Positions 52,822 to 61,697 of a DNA stretch of 64,000 bases are shown here, piece after piece. The stretch's first letter is position 1. Every line of letters starts with the position of its first letter. The position numbers and the translations under genes are program-made. Source of the DNA: Seonamhaeicola sp. (lineage in GTDB: Bacteria > Bacteroidota > Bacteroidia > Flavobacteriales > Flavobacteriaceae); assembly GCF_028281565.1 (NCBI RefSeq), contig NZ_JANQJQ010000041.1:173065-237064 (forward strand). Reading direction: 5' to 3'. The notes under the pieces were generated by a model. That model saw only the letters and a program-made list of their open reading frames with translations, had not been told where the DNA came from and ran no database searches.

Positions 52822-54060
52822 TTAACCTCTTAAAATTTCTACAGGGTCCAGCTTTGAAGCTTTACGAGCGGGCAAGTAACCTGCAATAAATGTGAATAGT
52901 ATCCCAAAACCAAATGCCAATATATAATCTTGCGGTCGGTAGGAAACCGGCAGCGAATCCATTGGGCCTATGTTAAAAGGAACATGGTCAATAATTCTGA
53001 TGATGATATTTCCAATGATAAGTCCTAAAAAGCCACCTATCAACCCGATGAAAAGGGCCTGTGAAACAAAAATGGTCTTAATATCCTGCCCATCAAACCC
53101 CATGGCTTTGAGAATGGCTATTTCCTTAATTTTTTCATTGACTGTCATATTCATAATATTATAGATGCCAAAACCTGCCACAATAAGTATGGTAAGTGAC
53201 ACGGATATAGCTAAAATATCTCTTAGAAAACTGGATGAATCTAACTGGGCATTCCCTTCCTGCCAGGCCTGTACCTTGTATTTGGTATGGGGTGCAATCA
53301 TTTTTGCTACTTGGCGGGCTTGATTGTAATCTTCAACATTAACTTGTACTTCGGTGGCATAACTTCTGTTTTTCGATAAGAATTGTCTGGCGGTTCTAAT
53401 AGAAACAATGGCTTTACTTTTGTCTGCAGACATAGCTCCTGTTTCTATAATACCTACAATTTTAAAGTTCTTTTTAACTCCTTGTGATGTTGAAAGCGTG
53501 ATGGAATTACCCATGTTTACGCCCATTTTTTCTGCCAAGCCTATACCTAAAATGATACCATCCGAACGCTTATCAATATCAAAAAAGTTGCCTTCTACCA
53601 TATAATCTGCCGTTTTGAACAGTTGATTTTCGGTTTCGGTTTCCACGCCTGAAAGGGTCGCACTTTGTTGTAAAACACCATTTTGGATGAATACGTTTTC
53701 GTTTATCTGGGCTGTATAGCCCGTTATATTATCAATGTCTTGCAGTATGTTTTTAAGTCCATCTACATTTTTTATACCTTCCGTATAGTTGATATTCTTG
53801 GTATTGCTTACATAGGAATATGCCTGCTCGTTTTTAGGAACTGTTGTAATGGGTGCTACCTCATCAGGCGTTTCGTTATATATTTTTATATGGGCCATTG
53901 AAGTAAACGTAATTTCGGTTTGCGAGTCATTCACGCCTCCCATAAATCCGTTCATGGCTACGTACATAGAAATTCCGAAAATAACGCTGAGTACCGCAAC
54001 CATTAATTGTCTGATGCGAGACGTAAGCATAATGCGGGCTATTTTTTGATTCGTATTCAT
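52822..54060 (-). CDS. FtsX/MacB-type ABC permease
   Basis: 412 aa. One N-terminal helix, a long periplasmic domain (about 45-270) and three C-terminal helices, typical of MacB/LolC/E permeases. Start overlaps the stop of the adaptor gene by 4 bp (ATGA), so the two are translationally coupled. Confidence 0.87.
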   Translation of the reverse strand: MNTNQKIARIMLTSRIRQLMVAVLSVIFGISMYVAMNGFMGGVNDSQTEITFTSMAHIKIYNETPDEVAPITTVPKNEQAYSYVSNTKNINYTEGIKNVDGLKNILQDIDNITGYTAQINENVFIQNGVLQQSATLSGVETETENQLFKTADYMVEGNFFDIDKRSDGIILGIGLAEKMGVNMGNSITLSTSQGVKKNFKIVGIIETGAMSADKSKAIVSIRTARQFLSKNRSYATEVQVNVEDYNQARQVAKMIAPHTKYKVQAWQEGNAQLDSSSFLRDILAISVSLTILIVAGFGIYNIMNMTVNEKIKEIAILKAMGFDGQDIKTIFVSQALFIGLIGGFLGLIIGNIIIRIIDHVPFNIGPMDSLPVSYRPQDYILAFGFGILFTFIAGYLPARKASKLDPVEILRG

Positions 54061-55139
54061 TGCTTTAGTAATATATCATTTACGCTTAATCCGGATATCA
54101 CTTCTGTCCATTCATTCGTTTTTGAGCCTGTTTTTATGCGCTTTTCCTCACCGGATTCCAGTGTTACAAATTGGCCTTTTTCAATAAAACTGGTAGGAAC
54201 GACTAATACATTTTCTCTTTTGTCAATCGCTATATTGGCTTGTAGTTGTGTGCCGTTGAACATTTTTTGAGGAAATGCATCAAAAGTTGCTTCCACGATA
54301 TGGGATTGTTCGCTGGCATTAAATCCCGGGTGAATTTTACTTACCCTGGCGGTAAACACCTTTTGAGGATAGGTATTGATACTAAGTGCTACCGATTGTC
54401 CTAAGCTAACTTTTACAATATCATCTTCTGCTACAAATAGTTTTACAATAAAATCACCGCTGGCTACCTGTGCTACGGTTTCTCCTTTGCGCACCAATTC
54501 CCCTTGTTTTTTGTATAAGTCTGTAACAACACCTGTTTGTTCAGCATTGATAAAATAATCGTTCAATTTATCTTTTTGGGTACTTAATTGAATGCGGTTT
54601 CTTTCTACATTTAATTTTAAATCAGATTGCAAATCGTGGTAGGCTTCTTCAAGAGATTTCAAATTGCTTTGTGACGCTTTATACTGCAGTTCATATTTTT
54701 CAAACTCTAGTTTTGATACGGATTTTAAGGCATAGAGTTCTTTATAGCGTTGATAGTTTTGTTTATCAAAACCCAATTGCTTTTTGGCCTGCTCTACTTG
54801 CACGGCACTATGCTGAAGCTCCGGTGAATTTGGCAACGCTGATTTAACGGCATCTCTGTATGCTACTTCTGCATCATTTACCTGATTGGTTTGCACATTA
54901 TTTTGAATACCGGCAATGCGCTGTCCTTTTTCTACCGGTTCTCCCTCTTTCACGGTAAGTGAAATTAAAATACCATCGGCATTTGCAGAAAGGTAATAGG
55001 TGTTTTTCTGTTCCATAGAACCACTGGCAAAAACAGCTTCTTCTATGGCTATTCTTTTGGGCGTGGTGGTTTCTTTCCCTTTACAGGATTGAAATAAAAC
55101 CAACATTCCAAGGCTGAAAATAAAAGTGATTGATTTCAT
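54057..55139 (-). CDS. Periplasmic adaptor (membrane-fusion) lipoprotein of the efflux system
   Basis: 360 aa from the ATG at 55139, with lipobox Cys19 in FQSC. A lipoyl-like half (ANADGILISLTVKEGEPVEKG), a long coiled-coil hairpin (about 90-190), the second half-motif GVVTDLYKKQGELVRKGE and beta-barrel domains follow, as in MacA/HlyD-type adaptors. It links the ABC permease with the TolC-like protein. Confidence 0.85.
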   Translation of the reverse strand: MKSITFIFSLGMLVLFQSCKGKETTTPKRIAIEEAVFASGSMEQKNTYYLSANADGILISLTVKEGEPVEKGQRIAGIQNNVQTNQVNDAEVAYRDAVKSALPNSPELQHSAVQVEQAKKQLGFDKQNYQRYKELYALKSVSKLEFEKYELQYKASQSNLKSLEEAYHDLQSDLKLNVERNRIQLSTQKDKLNDYFINAEQTGVVTDLYKKQGELVRKGETVAQVASGDFIVKLFVAEDDIVKVSLGQSVALSINTYPQKVFTARVSKIHPGFNASEQSHIVEATFDAFPQKMFNGTQLQANIAIDKRENVLVVPTSFIEKGQFVTLESGEEKRIKTGSKTNEWTEVISGLSVNDILLKQ

Positions 55140-55196
55140 ATATTTAAAAATTAGTAACACAATGTAAATTCGATATATTAAAAATTAATAATCAAC

Positions 55197-55281
55197 TATG
55201 TCATTCCGAATGAGGCACGAAGAGGAATCTCATCAGGATGCGATATCTCGTCGCTCATACTTCGCTCTGTCGATATGACAA
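55197..55281. repeat. Intergenic repeat, TGTCATTCCGAATGAGGCAC type
   Basis: Begins ATGTCATTCCGAATGAGG and ends TCGATATGACA, with TGTCAT/ATGACA as opposed ends. It lies between adaptor and TolC-like genes on the operon and is non-coding. Confidence 0.5.
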
Positions 55282-55353
55282 AATGTTGTTTTTTTAATAT
55301 TATAGTCATGATTTATTGATTGAAATTTTAATCGAGTTAACATTAGTATATGG

Positions 55354-56679
55354 TTATTCGTAGTTCAATGTTCTGATAAACAATTGGTATTTATTGATGG
55401 TTACCGCTCCTAAACTCTGTAGATAGTTGTCTTGGGCAATTAACAAATCATCATATTGTTCCAGACGGTCATTTAAGCTAATAATATCTTTTTCGTACTT
55501 ATTTATGGCGTGTGTGTCATTCTTTTTTTGAAGCTCAAGAATTTTTTCGTTTTGACTGTGTTGTTCGGTAGTTTGATTGCGTTTTAATACTAACAACTCG
55601 TCTTCTTTTTGTTTGACTAATTTGGTGTTTTCTAACTCGTGCTGTTTGATTTCCAGTTCCAGCTTTGACTGTTTAATTTTTTGTTTGTTTGAGGAATTAC
55701 GGAACGGAATAGTTAACGTAGCTCCGAAAAACTGATTGGGCAATTCGTTACTATTTGAAAAGTTGAAAAAATCGTCACTGGCCCAGGTTTTTGTATTTTG
55801 ATAAGTAAGGCTCAGGGAAGGGTACCGAAGCGCTTTGGTTTGTTTTAAGAACTGTTCCTGCTTTTCTATTTCAGCTTTTTTCACCAGAATTTCGGGGTGA
55901 ACCGTTGTAATGGATTCATCTTCAAGAATGAAAACATCCATGGTATCTTCAATCCGTATACTATCAGTACAATTCAACTGACTTTGCAACTGAACGTAAA
56001 GCTGGTCTAAATTACTTTTCGTAATACTTAAAGTATTTTCTGCCTGTAGTTTTTTTATCTCACTAAGATTGAGTTCGGCTTCACCAATAACACCTTTATC
56101 ATATTTACCTTCTGCACTGGTATGGATGGTGGTGGCAACCGATAGGTTTTCTTCGTAAATGGCAATAGCTTCCTGAGTCAGCAAGATGGAATAATAGGTA
56201 TTTGCCAGGGTGTTATAGGTATTCATTTTTTGTAGTGCCGTATTGCGTTTTCCTTGTTCCCATTCGGCATTGGCGGTTTTTACAGCAAATAGTTTCTGAA
56301 AATTAAGTATATCCCATTGTGCGCTGGTGCCGATACTATAATTGAATTTGGTACCAAATTCTACCTCATTGAAACTACCTTCAGGTGCCGTAGGATCAAA
56401 GATTTGTGATGGAATTAATACGGGCTGCAGCGAAATATTATCGTTGTAACTGGCATAGGAACTGATTGTTGGTCGCAAGTTTGTTTTGGATTCTTTGACT
56501 TTGAGCCCTAATAAATCTTCCTGTTTCTCTGAAGTTTGAATACTTGTCGCATGTTCATCGGCATATCTTAGCACGGCTTCTAAAGAGTTGAACGTTACCT
56601 GTGCTTTTACGAAGGAACAATGGAATAAAATGCTTAGAACGACAAGCGGTTTAATTATTATTTTTACTATTTGAGTCAT
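55354..56679 (-). CDS. TolC-family outer-membrane efflux protein
   Basis: 441 aa with signal peptide and the two long helical-hairpin repeats of the outer-membrane efflux family (heptad-rich segments about 180-230 and 335-430). First gene of the efflux operon, 64 bp downstream of a direct-repeat site attributed to the LytTR regulator. The substrate of the pump is not evident. Confidence 0.85.
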   Translation of the reverse strand: MTQIVKIIIKPLVVLSILFHCSFVKAQVTFNSLEAVLRYADEHATSIQTSEKQEDLLGLKVKESKTNLRPTISSYASYNDNISLQPVLIPSQIFDPTAPEGSFNEVEFGTKFNYSIGTSAQWDILNFQKLFAVKTANAEWEQGKRNTALQKMNTYNTLANTYYSILLTQEAIAIYEENLSVATTIHTSAEGKYDKGVIGEAELNLSEIKKLQAENTLSITKSNLDQLYVQLQSQLNCTDSIRIEDTMDVFILEDESITTVHPEILVKKAEIEKQEQFLKQTKALRYPSLSLTYQNTKTWASDDFFNFSNSNELPNQFFGATLTIPFRNSSNKQKIKQSKLELEIKQHELENTKLVKQKEDELLVLKRNQTTEQHSQNEKILELQKKNDTHAINKYEKDIISLNDRLEQYDDLLIAQDNYLQSLGAVTINKYQLFIRTLNYE

Positions 56680-56699
56680 TTTCTTTTGTTTTGATACTT

Positions 56700-56769
56700 C
56701 AAAAGTAGCGTAGATACTAGCGCAGAACTCTGAAAAGAAAGTGAAACGGTCAAATCAAGTAGTGAAATG
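56700..56769 (-). promoter_or_regulatory. LytTR-type site 1 and promoter of the TolC operon
   Basis: On the minus strand CATTTCAC and CGTTTCAC are direct repeats 21 bp apart (56741-56769). Thirty-odd bases downstream is a -7 box TACTTTTG (56700-56707), but no TTTG is found 19 bp before it, which points to an activator-dependent promoter. The same block is also an inverted repeat (AACGGTCA / TGACCGTT). Confidence 0.6.
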
Positions 56770-56903
56770 ACCGTTAATGGAATTGAATTTTATACCTTTT
56801 GACCCAGGTTACATTTACCCGATAGACTCGCGCATCGAGCCAAGTGTTATCTATTGAATGATGCGTTCTATGTATCCGTTAATCAAACTATTTGGACGTT
56901 TTT

Positions 56904-57536
56904 TTATTTTGCTTTTTTAACAAAGAATAAGGAAATAATTAATCCGACAACCATTAAAAACATAGCGACAAATAGGCTTAAATTAACAAGATGAATATTA
57001 GTACTTACTGGGAAAGCGAATGTCTTTTCAATGCCCGCTACTTTGCTATCATGAAATTTTTTAAAATCAGGGTTTGTAGACAATTCCAACATTACTCTAC
57101 GGCTTTTATATCTTACTAGAGAACCTGTAGTCCACTCTCTTGCGTTTTCAATTCCCCACACCTCAGGAGCATCCATTAGGGATGTTCCATTAAATATTGG
57201 ATAACTACCTCTCTTGATTAAAAATGTCCCTACAAAACTTGTATAATGGGCAAGAGCTTCTTCAGAGGAACCAAAGGTTTTTCCATTCACAGTTTTTGGA
57301 ATATCATTTGTTTTTATAACATTAACCATGATGACAGGTTTGCCATCATCTTCTTCCATAAACGAACGCATTTGTTGGAACTCACTATCAGAATAATCTT
57401 GTTGTAAGATTTCAGTGTATTTTTCTATTTCCTCCCCAGATAAAGGCTTTGTAAACAGACCATTCCATATCAGAAATAAGAAGTATAATATACCAATACA
57501 AAACCATGTTATGATTAATTTTTTTCTTGTTTTCAT
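56904..57536 (-). CDS. Hypothetical protein with two membrane helices
   Basis: 210 aa. An N-terminal helix (about 8-28), an extracytoplasmic domain (about 30-180) and a C-terminal helix (about 185-205). The middle region (GKPVIMVNVIK, RRVMLELSTNPDFKKFHDSKVAGIEK) recalls dimeric alpha-beta barrel proteins of the DUF1330/EthD type. Downstream of a LytTR-type site by about 270 bp. Function unknown. Confidence 0.65.
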   Translation of the reverse strand: MKTRKKLIITWFCIGILYFLFLIWNGLFTKPLSGEEIEKYTEILQQDYSDSEFQQMRSFMEEDDGKPVIMVNVIKTNDIPKTVNGKTFGSSEEALAHYTSFVGTFLIKRGSYPIFNGTSLMDAPEVWGIENAREWTTGSLVRYKSRRVMLELSTNPDFKKFHDSKVAGIEKTFAFPVSTNIHLVNLSLFVAMFLMVVGLIISLFFVKKAK

Positions 57537-57756
57537 AGTTGTTGCTAATTATAGAGATTACTTGAATTAATGATGAACTAAATTTATTTTTACTCGTCCA
57601 AACGGTGCTGCTCGCTTTTCCAATTTCTTTTTATGTATTCGTAAATAGATAAAATGTTCAGTTCAATTAATATGTTAAAAACAATACTTACGATATAGAA
57701 TTGAATTTTAACATATGTAATGAATTTGTTTTTTGATTTATTTTAATAGTGCTTAT

Positions 57757-57836
57757 AAATTCAATACAAATGAATAATGATAAGAGATGCTTAATGCGAA
57801 AAATAAAGTGAAACGGTGAAATCAAGCAGTGAAATG
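57757..57836 (-). promoter_or_regulatory. LytTR-type site 2 and duplicated promoter region
   Basis: CATTTCAC and CGTTTCAC direct repeats 21 bp apart (57808-57836), with a box TTCATTTG at 57767-57774. The block 57757-57865 aligns over most of its length with 58809-58920, evidence of duplication. The rest of 57537-57756 is AT-rich and empty. Confidence 0.55.
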
Positions 57837-57878
57837 ACTGTTAATGGGATTGAATTTTTTGGTCGCCTTAGGTGCAAT

Positions 57879-58796
57879 TCAATCTTTGGGAGCGTTCTTA
57901 TTTTTCTTTTTAGGACTTATAGAAAGTCCCACTTTAAAGAAGAGCCCATTTTCTGGTGTTCTATTAAAGGTATCGTCATTAGAATCTATAAATGTTAACC
58001 TTCTGCCGACCGCCATTCCGCCTTCTAAATCAATCTTGAGGAAATCGTTTAATTTATAAGTCATTACTGGACCTATATTTAGTCTGCTATAACTTGTGGC
58101 ATCAACTTCTTCATTAATAATTTGAACGGTACTGTTGTTGTTGAATAGCCCGCCATCTAATCGTGCTTGTAAACCATAATTAAATGGCTTATTTATATGA
58201 AATATTACCGATAGCTTATTGGGTAACAAAAGATCAATTGCTGTAGTATTAGTACGGTATTTTAGCATTCCCATAGGAATCACTAATTGGCGTCCAAAAC
58301 TGGTTGTGTAAGCCAATCCAAATCCGTATTTAAACCTACTATTTTTAGTGCGTATCGCTATAGCATTGGCAAGAAATAAAAAATCATCACCGCTTAAAGC
58401 CCCTTCTAAATCTGAAGCGAGCGTTGGCAAGACATTCACCACTAGTTGCCATTTGGGATTTAAGGTCTCAATCCAACTTAAACCATAAGACATAGTATGG
58501 TACGTTTTAGTCGCTTCGGTAGGGCCACTGAGGAGGTTTCCTTCCATTTCGGCACGCAAGTTTGTATACCTTAACTGATGAAGCAGTAGGCTTTTTTCGT
58601 TTTTTAAAAGTTGCGGAATGGTCAATTTTGCACTCCACTCCCAAAATCCTATTTCTCTGTTAAGATCAGATTCTTCAATGTTTTGCATTGGATAGTAGGT
58701 AGATTCAATTTTGAAAAGTTCAAAATCTTGAGCAAATACATTTAAACCACCCACTAGAAAAAGGATTACTATTTTGATGTTTACTTTAATATACAT
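57879..58796 (-). CDS. DUF6268-type outer-membrane beta-barrel protein
   Basis: 305 aa, signal peptide ending VFAQ, then alternating beta-strands throughout, ending GLSISPKKKNKNAPKD. It resembles the DUF6268 group of Bacteroidota barrel proteins. Its start is 68 bp downstream of LytTR-type site 3 and the gene borders the regulator itself, so it is probably a target of that system. Confidence 0.65.
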   Translation of the reverse strand: MYIKVNIKIVILFLVGGLNVFAQDFELFKIESTYYPMQNIEESDLNREIGFWEWSAKLTIPQLLKNEKSLLLHQLRYTNLRAEMEGNLLSGPTEATKTYHTMSYGLSWIETLNPKWQLVVNVLPTLASDLEGALSGDDFLFLANAIAIRTKNSRFKYGFGLAYTTSFGRQLVIPMGMLKYRTNTTAIDLLLPNKLSVIFHINKPFNYGLQARLDGGLFNNNSTVQIINEEVDATSYSRLNIGPVMTYKLNDFLKIDLEGGMAVGRRLTFIDSNDDTFNRTPENGLFFKVGLSISPKKKNKNAPKD

Positions 58797-58821
58797 CCCG
58801 TATTATCTTTTAAATTCAATA

Positions 58822-58892
58822 CAAATGAACAATGATTTCCAGTGGTTTGATACGATAAATAAAGCGAAACGACCAAATCAATTGGTGAAATG
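58822..58892 (-). promoter_or_regulatory. LytTR-type site 3 upstream of the DUF6268 gene
   Basis: CATTTCAC and CGTTTCGC direct repeats 21 bp apart (58864-58892), box TTCATTTG at 58822-58829. Compared with site 1 the inverted-repeat arms change together (GGTC/GACC to GACC/GGTC), so symmetry is conserved. Confidence 0.55.
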
Positions 58893-58924
58893 GTCGCTTA
58901 TAGGAACGAAGTTTTTTAATGTTT

Positions 58925-59680
58925 TTAGTTCATCCAATTTTTTAGCTGAGGCGCCTTTGCTTTGCTTACCACGATTTGCTCGTTGGGTTTGGGTTGAACA
59001 TTCAAAATTAACTTTCCATTGAAGTATAGTTGTAAGTTTTTAATGGCTTTTCGCTGAACTATAAACTGTCTGTTAGCTCTAAAGAAATGATTGGGGTTTA
59101 ATGCTTCCTCGATGTCTTCCAATTTTTCATCAATGATGTAAGATTTAGTATCAAAAGAAATGGCTTTAACGATTCCTGCATCAATGATGAAATAAGCTAT
59201 GTCATCGACATTCAAAGGTATTAAGGTGTCGCGTTGCTGAACTAAATACGTGGTCTTATAGGTTTTCTTTTCAGTATTGAGCATTTGCAACATTTTGTTG
59301 AATTGCTCATTTACCGGAACATTTTGATTCGTAGATTTGAACCTTTCTATTGCCTCCTTTAGTTCATCTTCATCAATAGGCTTTAACAAGTAATCTATAC
59401 TGTTTACTTTAAAAGCTTTTAGTGCATATTCGTCATAAGCAGTAGTAAATATAACAGGAACACGAATTTCTGCTTTCTCAAAAATTTCGAACGAATTTCC
59501 ATCTGCCAAATGAATATCAAAAAATGCGAGTTCAAAAGTACTTGTTTTAGAAAAATAATCTACCGCGCCAGAAACAGTATCTATAATCTTATCGACTTGA
59601 ATCGATGGATCTATTTCTGAAAGTAGAAATTTCAGATTTTCAGCAGCAGCTTTCTCATCTTCTATTATTACGACTTTCAT
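58925..59680 (-). CDS. LytTR-family response regulator
   Basis: 251 aa. Receiver domain 1-120 with acidic pocket EDE, phospho-acceptor Asp55 in FFDIHLADG and Lys in DYLLKPI; LytTR DNA-binding domain about 145-250 (HFFRANRQFIVQRKAI). LytTR proteins bind direct repeats about one or two turns apart, as in the sites listed nearby. Overlaps the kinase stop by 4 bp (ATGA). Confidence 0.9.
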   Translation of the reverse strand: MKVVIIEDEKAAAENLKFLLSEIDPSIQVDKIIDTVSGAVDYFSKTSTFELAFFDIHLADGNSFEIFEKAEIRVPVIFTTAYDEYALKAFKVNSIDYLLKPIDEDELKEAIERFKSTNQNVPVNEQFNKMLQMLNTEKKTYKTTYLVQQRDTLIPLNVDDIAYFIIDAGIVKAISFDTKSYIIDEKLEDIEEALNPNHFFRANRQFIVQRKAIKNLQLYFNGKLILNVQPKPNEQIVVSKAKAPQLKNWMN

Positions 59681-60684
59681 GCCATTGGTATTTTTACTGT
59701 AAAATGTATATCGTCTTTTGAAATTTCAATCTCCTTATTCATCTGTAATTTAAAGCGCGTATTCAAATTACTTAGACCTGTATTGGTGCTTTCAATATGT
59801 CCCGTCCGCTTTTGCAGCTTATTTTTTATGATGATGTAATTAGCTTCATCAAACACATCAACAGATAGCGGTTTGTCGTTCGAAATTTCATTATGCTTAA
59901 CGGCATTTTCCATAAGCAATTGCAAGGCTAAGGTTGGAATTTTTCTTTTAAATTGTTCTTCTTTAATATTGATATTTACATTGAAATTATCCCTGTAGCG
60001 TTGTTTGATCAGGTGAATATAACTTTCTAAAAACTTGAGTTCCTCCTTTACGGTTACCAAATCCTGATCTTTACTTTGTAATATGTACCGGTAGAGAAAA
60101 GATAACTTGTTAATGAACTTTCCTGCAGCTTTTTGATCTTCCCTAACCAATAAACTCAGAGAATTAAGGGAATTGAATAAAAAGTGAGGGTTTACCTGAT
60201 TTTTTAAGGCTGTTAATTCGTTTTGTAGGCTTTGCTGTTTCAACTTTTCTTTTTCAATCGCATCCAGCTTTGATTGGTTATTGAGCTTTATAGCCTTGCT
60301 AATCACCAACAACATCAACATAATAAATATAAAGGAAAACGAATTCAATCCAGGGTTAATAGTATATTCATCAATTCTGTAAATGAGAAGATTAACCAGT
60401 TTAAAAAAATTTATAAAAATAATTACAATCAAAGGATTAATTATAATGGAAGCTAAAAGGCGATGCCTGACCTTAAATTTTTGTAACCACTGCAGATTAA
60501 AGTTCAGTGTCACAAAGCAAAAACAAAACATTATGGCAATTCTAAAAATGGTATCCTGAACAGAAATTTCGAGTAAGCGATTTAACTCCTGACCCTCTCC
60601 TCCAAACAAAAAAATGATCCTGGGAATGTTTGTCAACAGCGAGAAGCTAGCAGCAATAATTAGTATAAGTCTTTTAGTATCCAT
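59677..60684 (-). CDS. LytS-type sensor histidine kinase
   Basis: 335 aa from the ATG at 60684 (a TTG at 60711 is in the terminator arm and is not preferred). Four hydrophobic N-terminal helices (about 5-135), a coiled segment, then the His_kinase domain with phospho-acceptor His167 in NPHFLFNSLNSL and an ATPase lobe with MENAVKHNE. Partner of the LytTR regulator. Confidence 0.88.
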   Translation of the reverse strand: MDTKRLILIIAASFSLLTNIPRIIFLFGGEGQELNRLLEISVQDTIFRIAIMFCFCFVTLNFNLQWLQKFKVRHRLLASIIINPLIVIIFINFFKLVNLLIYRIDEYTINPGLNSFSFIFIMLMLLVISKAIKLNNQSKLDAIEKEKLKQQSLQNELTALKNQVNPHFLFNSLNSLSLLVREDQKAAGKFINKLSFLYRYILQSKDQDLVTVKEELKFLESYIHLIKQRYRDNFNVNINIKEEQFKRKIPTLALQLLMENAVKHNEISNDKPLSVDVFDEANYIIIKNKLQKRTGHIESTNTGLSNLNTRFKLQMNKEIEISKDDIHFTVKIPMA

Positions 60685-60695
60685 CGGAATTAAAA

Positions 60696-60719
60696 AAGGC
60701 TTGCTAAACAAGCCTTTAA
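60696..60719 (-). terminator. Terminator/attenuator between the Spy-like and kinase genes
   Basis: AAAGGCTTG and CAAGCCTTT around a five-base loop, followed by a T-tract on the minus strand. It would lower kinase expression relative to the preceding small gene. Confidence 0.8.
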
Positions 60720-60730
60720 ATTTAAAGATT

Positions 60731-61114
60731 TTAACTGTTATTCTTATTTCTTTTTTTCATTCGCTTTTGCATTTCCTCTTGTATTTCTTCGTAGGTAGCA
60801 TATTGTTCTTCTGAGAGTAAGGCTTTCATTTCTTTATTCTTGTTCTCAATAATTGATTTGTACGCTTTGTATTTGGAAAGTCTGCCTTTGCCACTTTCTT
60901 TGAGATTTATCATTTCGAGCCCATACTTTTTTGTAATGTCTTCATACGTTTTTTTCTGATCTTCGGATAAATCCAGTTTTTCAGATTGTGCTTTAATTTG
61001 AGTTTCCATTTGAGTTGATTGCGCTTCAGTGAGTTCGTTTTGCTGAGCTACAGCAGTTGAGCCAATTAAAGTGATTACTGCTAAAATTAAAATGTTTTTT
61101 ATTGTTTTACTCAT
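60731..61114 (-). CDS. Small secreted helical protein (Spy/DUF4890-like)
   Basis: 127 aa with a signal peptide ending TAVAQ and otherwise amphipathic helices rich in Glu, Lys and Gln (LDLSEDQKKTYEDITKKY, LSEEQYATYEEIQEEM). The twice-occurring LSE(D/E)Q pattern is typical of Spy/CpxP-like periplasmic chaperones or metal sensors. First gene of the two-component unit and preceded by LytTR-type site 4. Confidence 0.65.
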   Translation of the reverse strand: MSKTIKNILILAVITLIGSTAVAQQNELTEAQSTQMETQIKAQSEKLDLSEDQKKTYEDITKKYGLEMINLKESGKGRLSKYKAYKSIIENKNKEMKALLSEEQYATYEEIQEEMQKRMKKRNKNNS

Positions 61115-61140
61115 TTTTACTGTTTTTAATGATTATGTGG

Positions 61141-61210
61141 TAAAAGTAGATTAACTCGTATCGCTATCTGAAAATTTTAAAATGAACCGTCCAAAACCTT
61201 AAGTGAAGCG
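61141..61210 (-). promoter_or_regulatory. LytTR-type site 4 upstream of the Spy-like gene
   Basis: CGCTTCAC and CGGTTCAT 21 bp apart (61182-61210); box TACTTTTA at 61141-61148. The distance from box to site equals that at site 1 although the sequence is more diverged. It implies autoregulation of the two-component system. Confidence 0.5.
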
Positions 61211-61320
61211 TCTATATTTAAATGTGTTCCGATGATTCCTGATCCACTCAAAAAGGAGAAGCTAGTACTTCACTAAAACTTGAAATACAAAACCTGGACC
61301 GAAAAATATTGTTTACTTGG

Positions 61321-61357
61321 TAGCGAGATCGAGATTTATTGCATGAATCTTTTTTAG
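61321..61357 (-). pseudogene. tRNA-Met 3' fragment (fragment B)
   Basis: TAGCGAGATCGAGATTT is identical to the 3' end of the tRNA-Met gene 170 bp away, and is followed by the same foreign tail as fragment A (ATTGCATGAATCTTTTTTAG). The anticodon arm seen in fragment A is absent. Confidence 0.6.
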
Positions 61358-61454
61358 GGAAGCTTGACAATATTCAAAGCCTAAAATACTTCGTATTTAA
61401 CCATTTTTATTTATTTATCACTTCTAAAGCGAGCATTAAGTTCAAACAAATAAA

Positions 61455-61482
61455 AAAGCTTGATACCATAGTACCAAGCTTT
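61455..61482 (-). terminator. Terminator of tRNA-Met
   Basis: AAAGCTTG and CAAGCTTT arms, extended by GTAC/GTAT pairing, followed by TTTTTATTTG on the minus strand, 9 bases after the tRNA end. Confidence 0.8.
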
Positions 61483-61490
61483 GACTGTTG

Positions 61491-61564
61491 TAGCGAGATC
61501 GAGATTTGAACTCGAGACCTCCGGGTTATGAATCCGACGCTCTAACCAACTGAGCTACCTCGCC
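61491..61564 (-). tRNA. tRNA-Met (anticodon CAT)
   Basis: 74 nt on the minus strand. Acceptor GGCGAGG pairs with TCTCGCT through two G:T pairs; D-arm GCTC...GAGC; anticodon loop TTCATAA; T-arm TCGAG TTCAAAT CTCGA; A73; CCA not encoded. The stem has an A31-C39 mismatch. Elongator Met is likely; a lysidine-modified Ile2 tRNA also reads CAT and cannot be fully excluded. Confidence 0.85.
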
Positions 61565-61579
61565 ATAATTTTGTGGCTG

Positions 61580-61610
61580 CAAATATAAAAACAATATTAA
61601 TGTCAACAAA
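61580..61610 (-). promoter_or_regulatory. Promoter of tRNA-Met
   Basis: TTTG, 19 bases and TATATTTG on the minus strand, 16 bases before the tRNA. It is an independent example of the promoter form seen at the alginate operons. Confidence 0.8.
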
Positions 61611-61697
61611 CATAAGTGAAATAAAATATTATTAAAAAAATTGTCATACTTATTAATTAATGTATATATTAGGCAACATTAAATTTTCAAAGTATAT

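Noticed and set aside
51423..61114. Active integrative element between the tRNA fragments
   Set aside because: No integrase, relaxase or phage gene is present; only a decayed or remnant island can be proposed.
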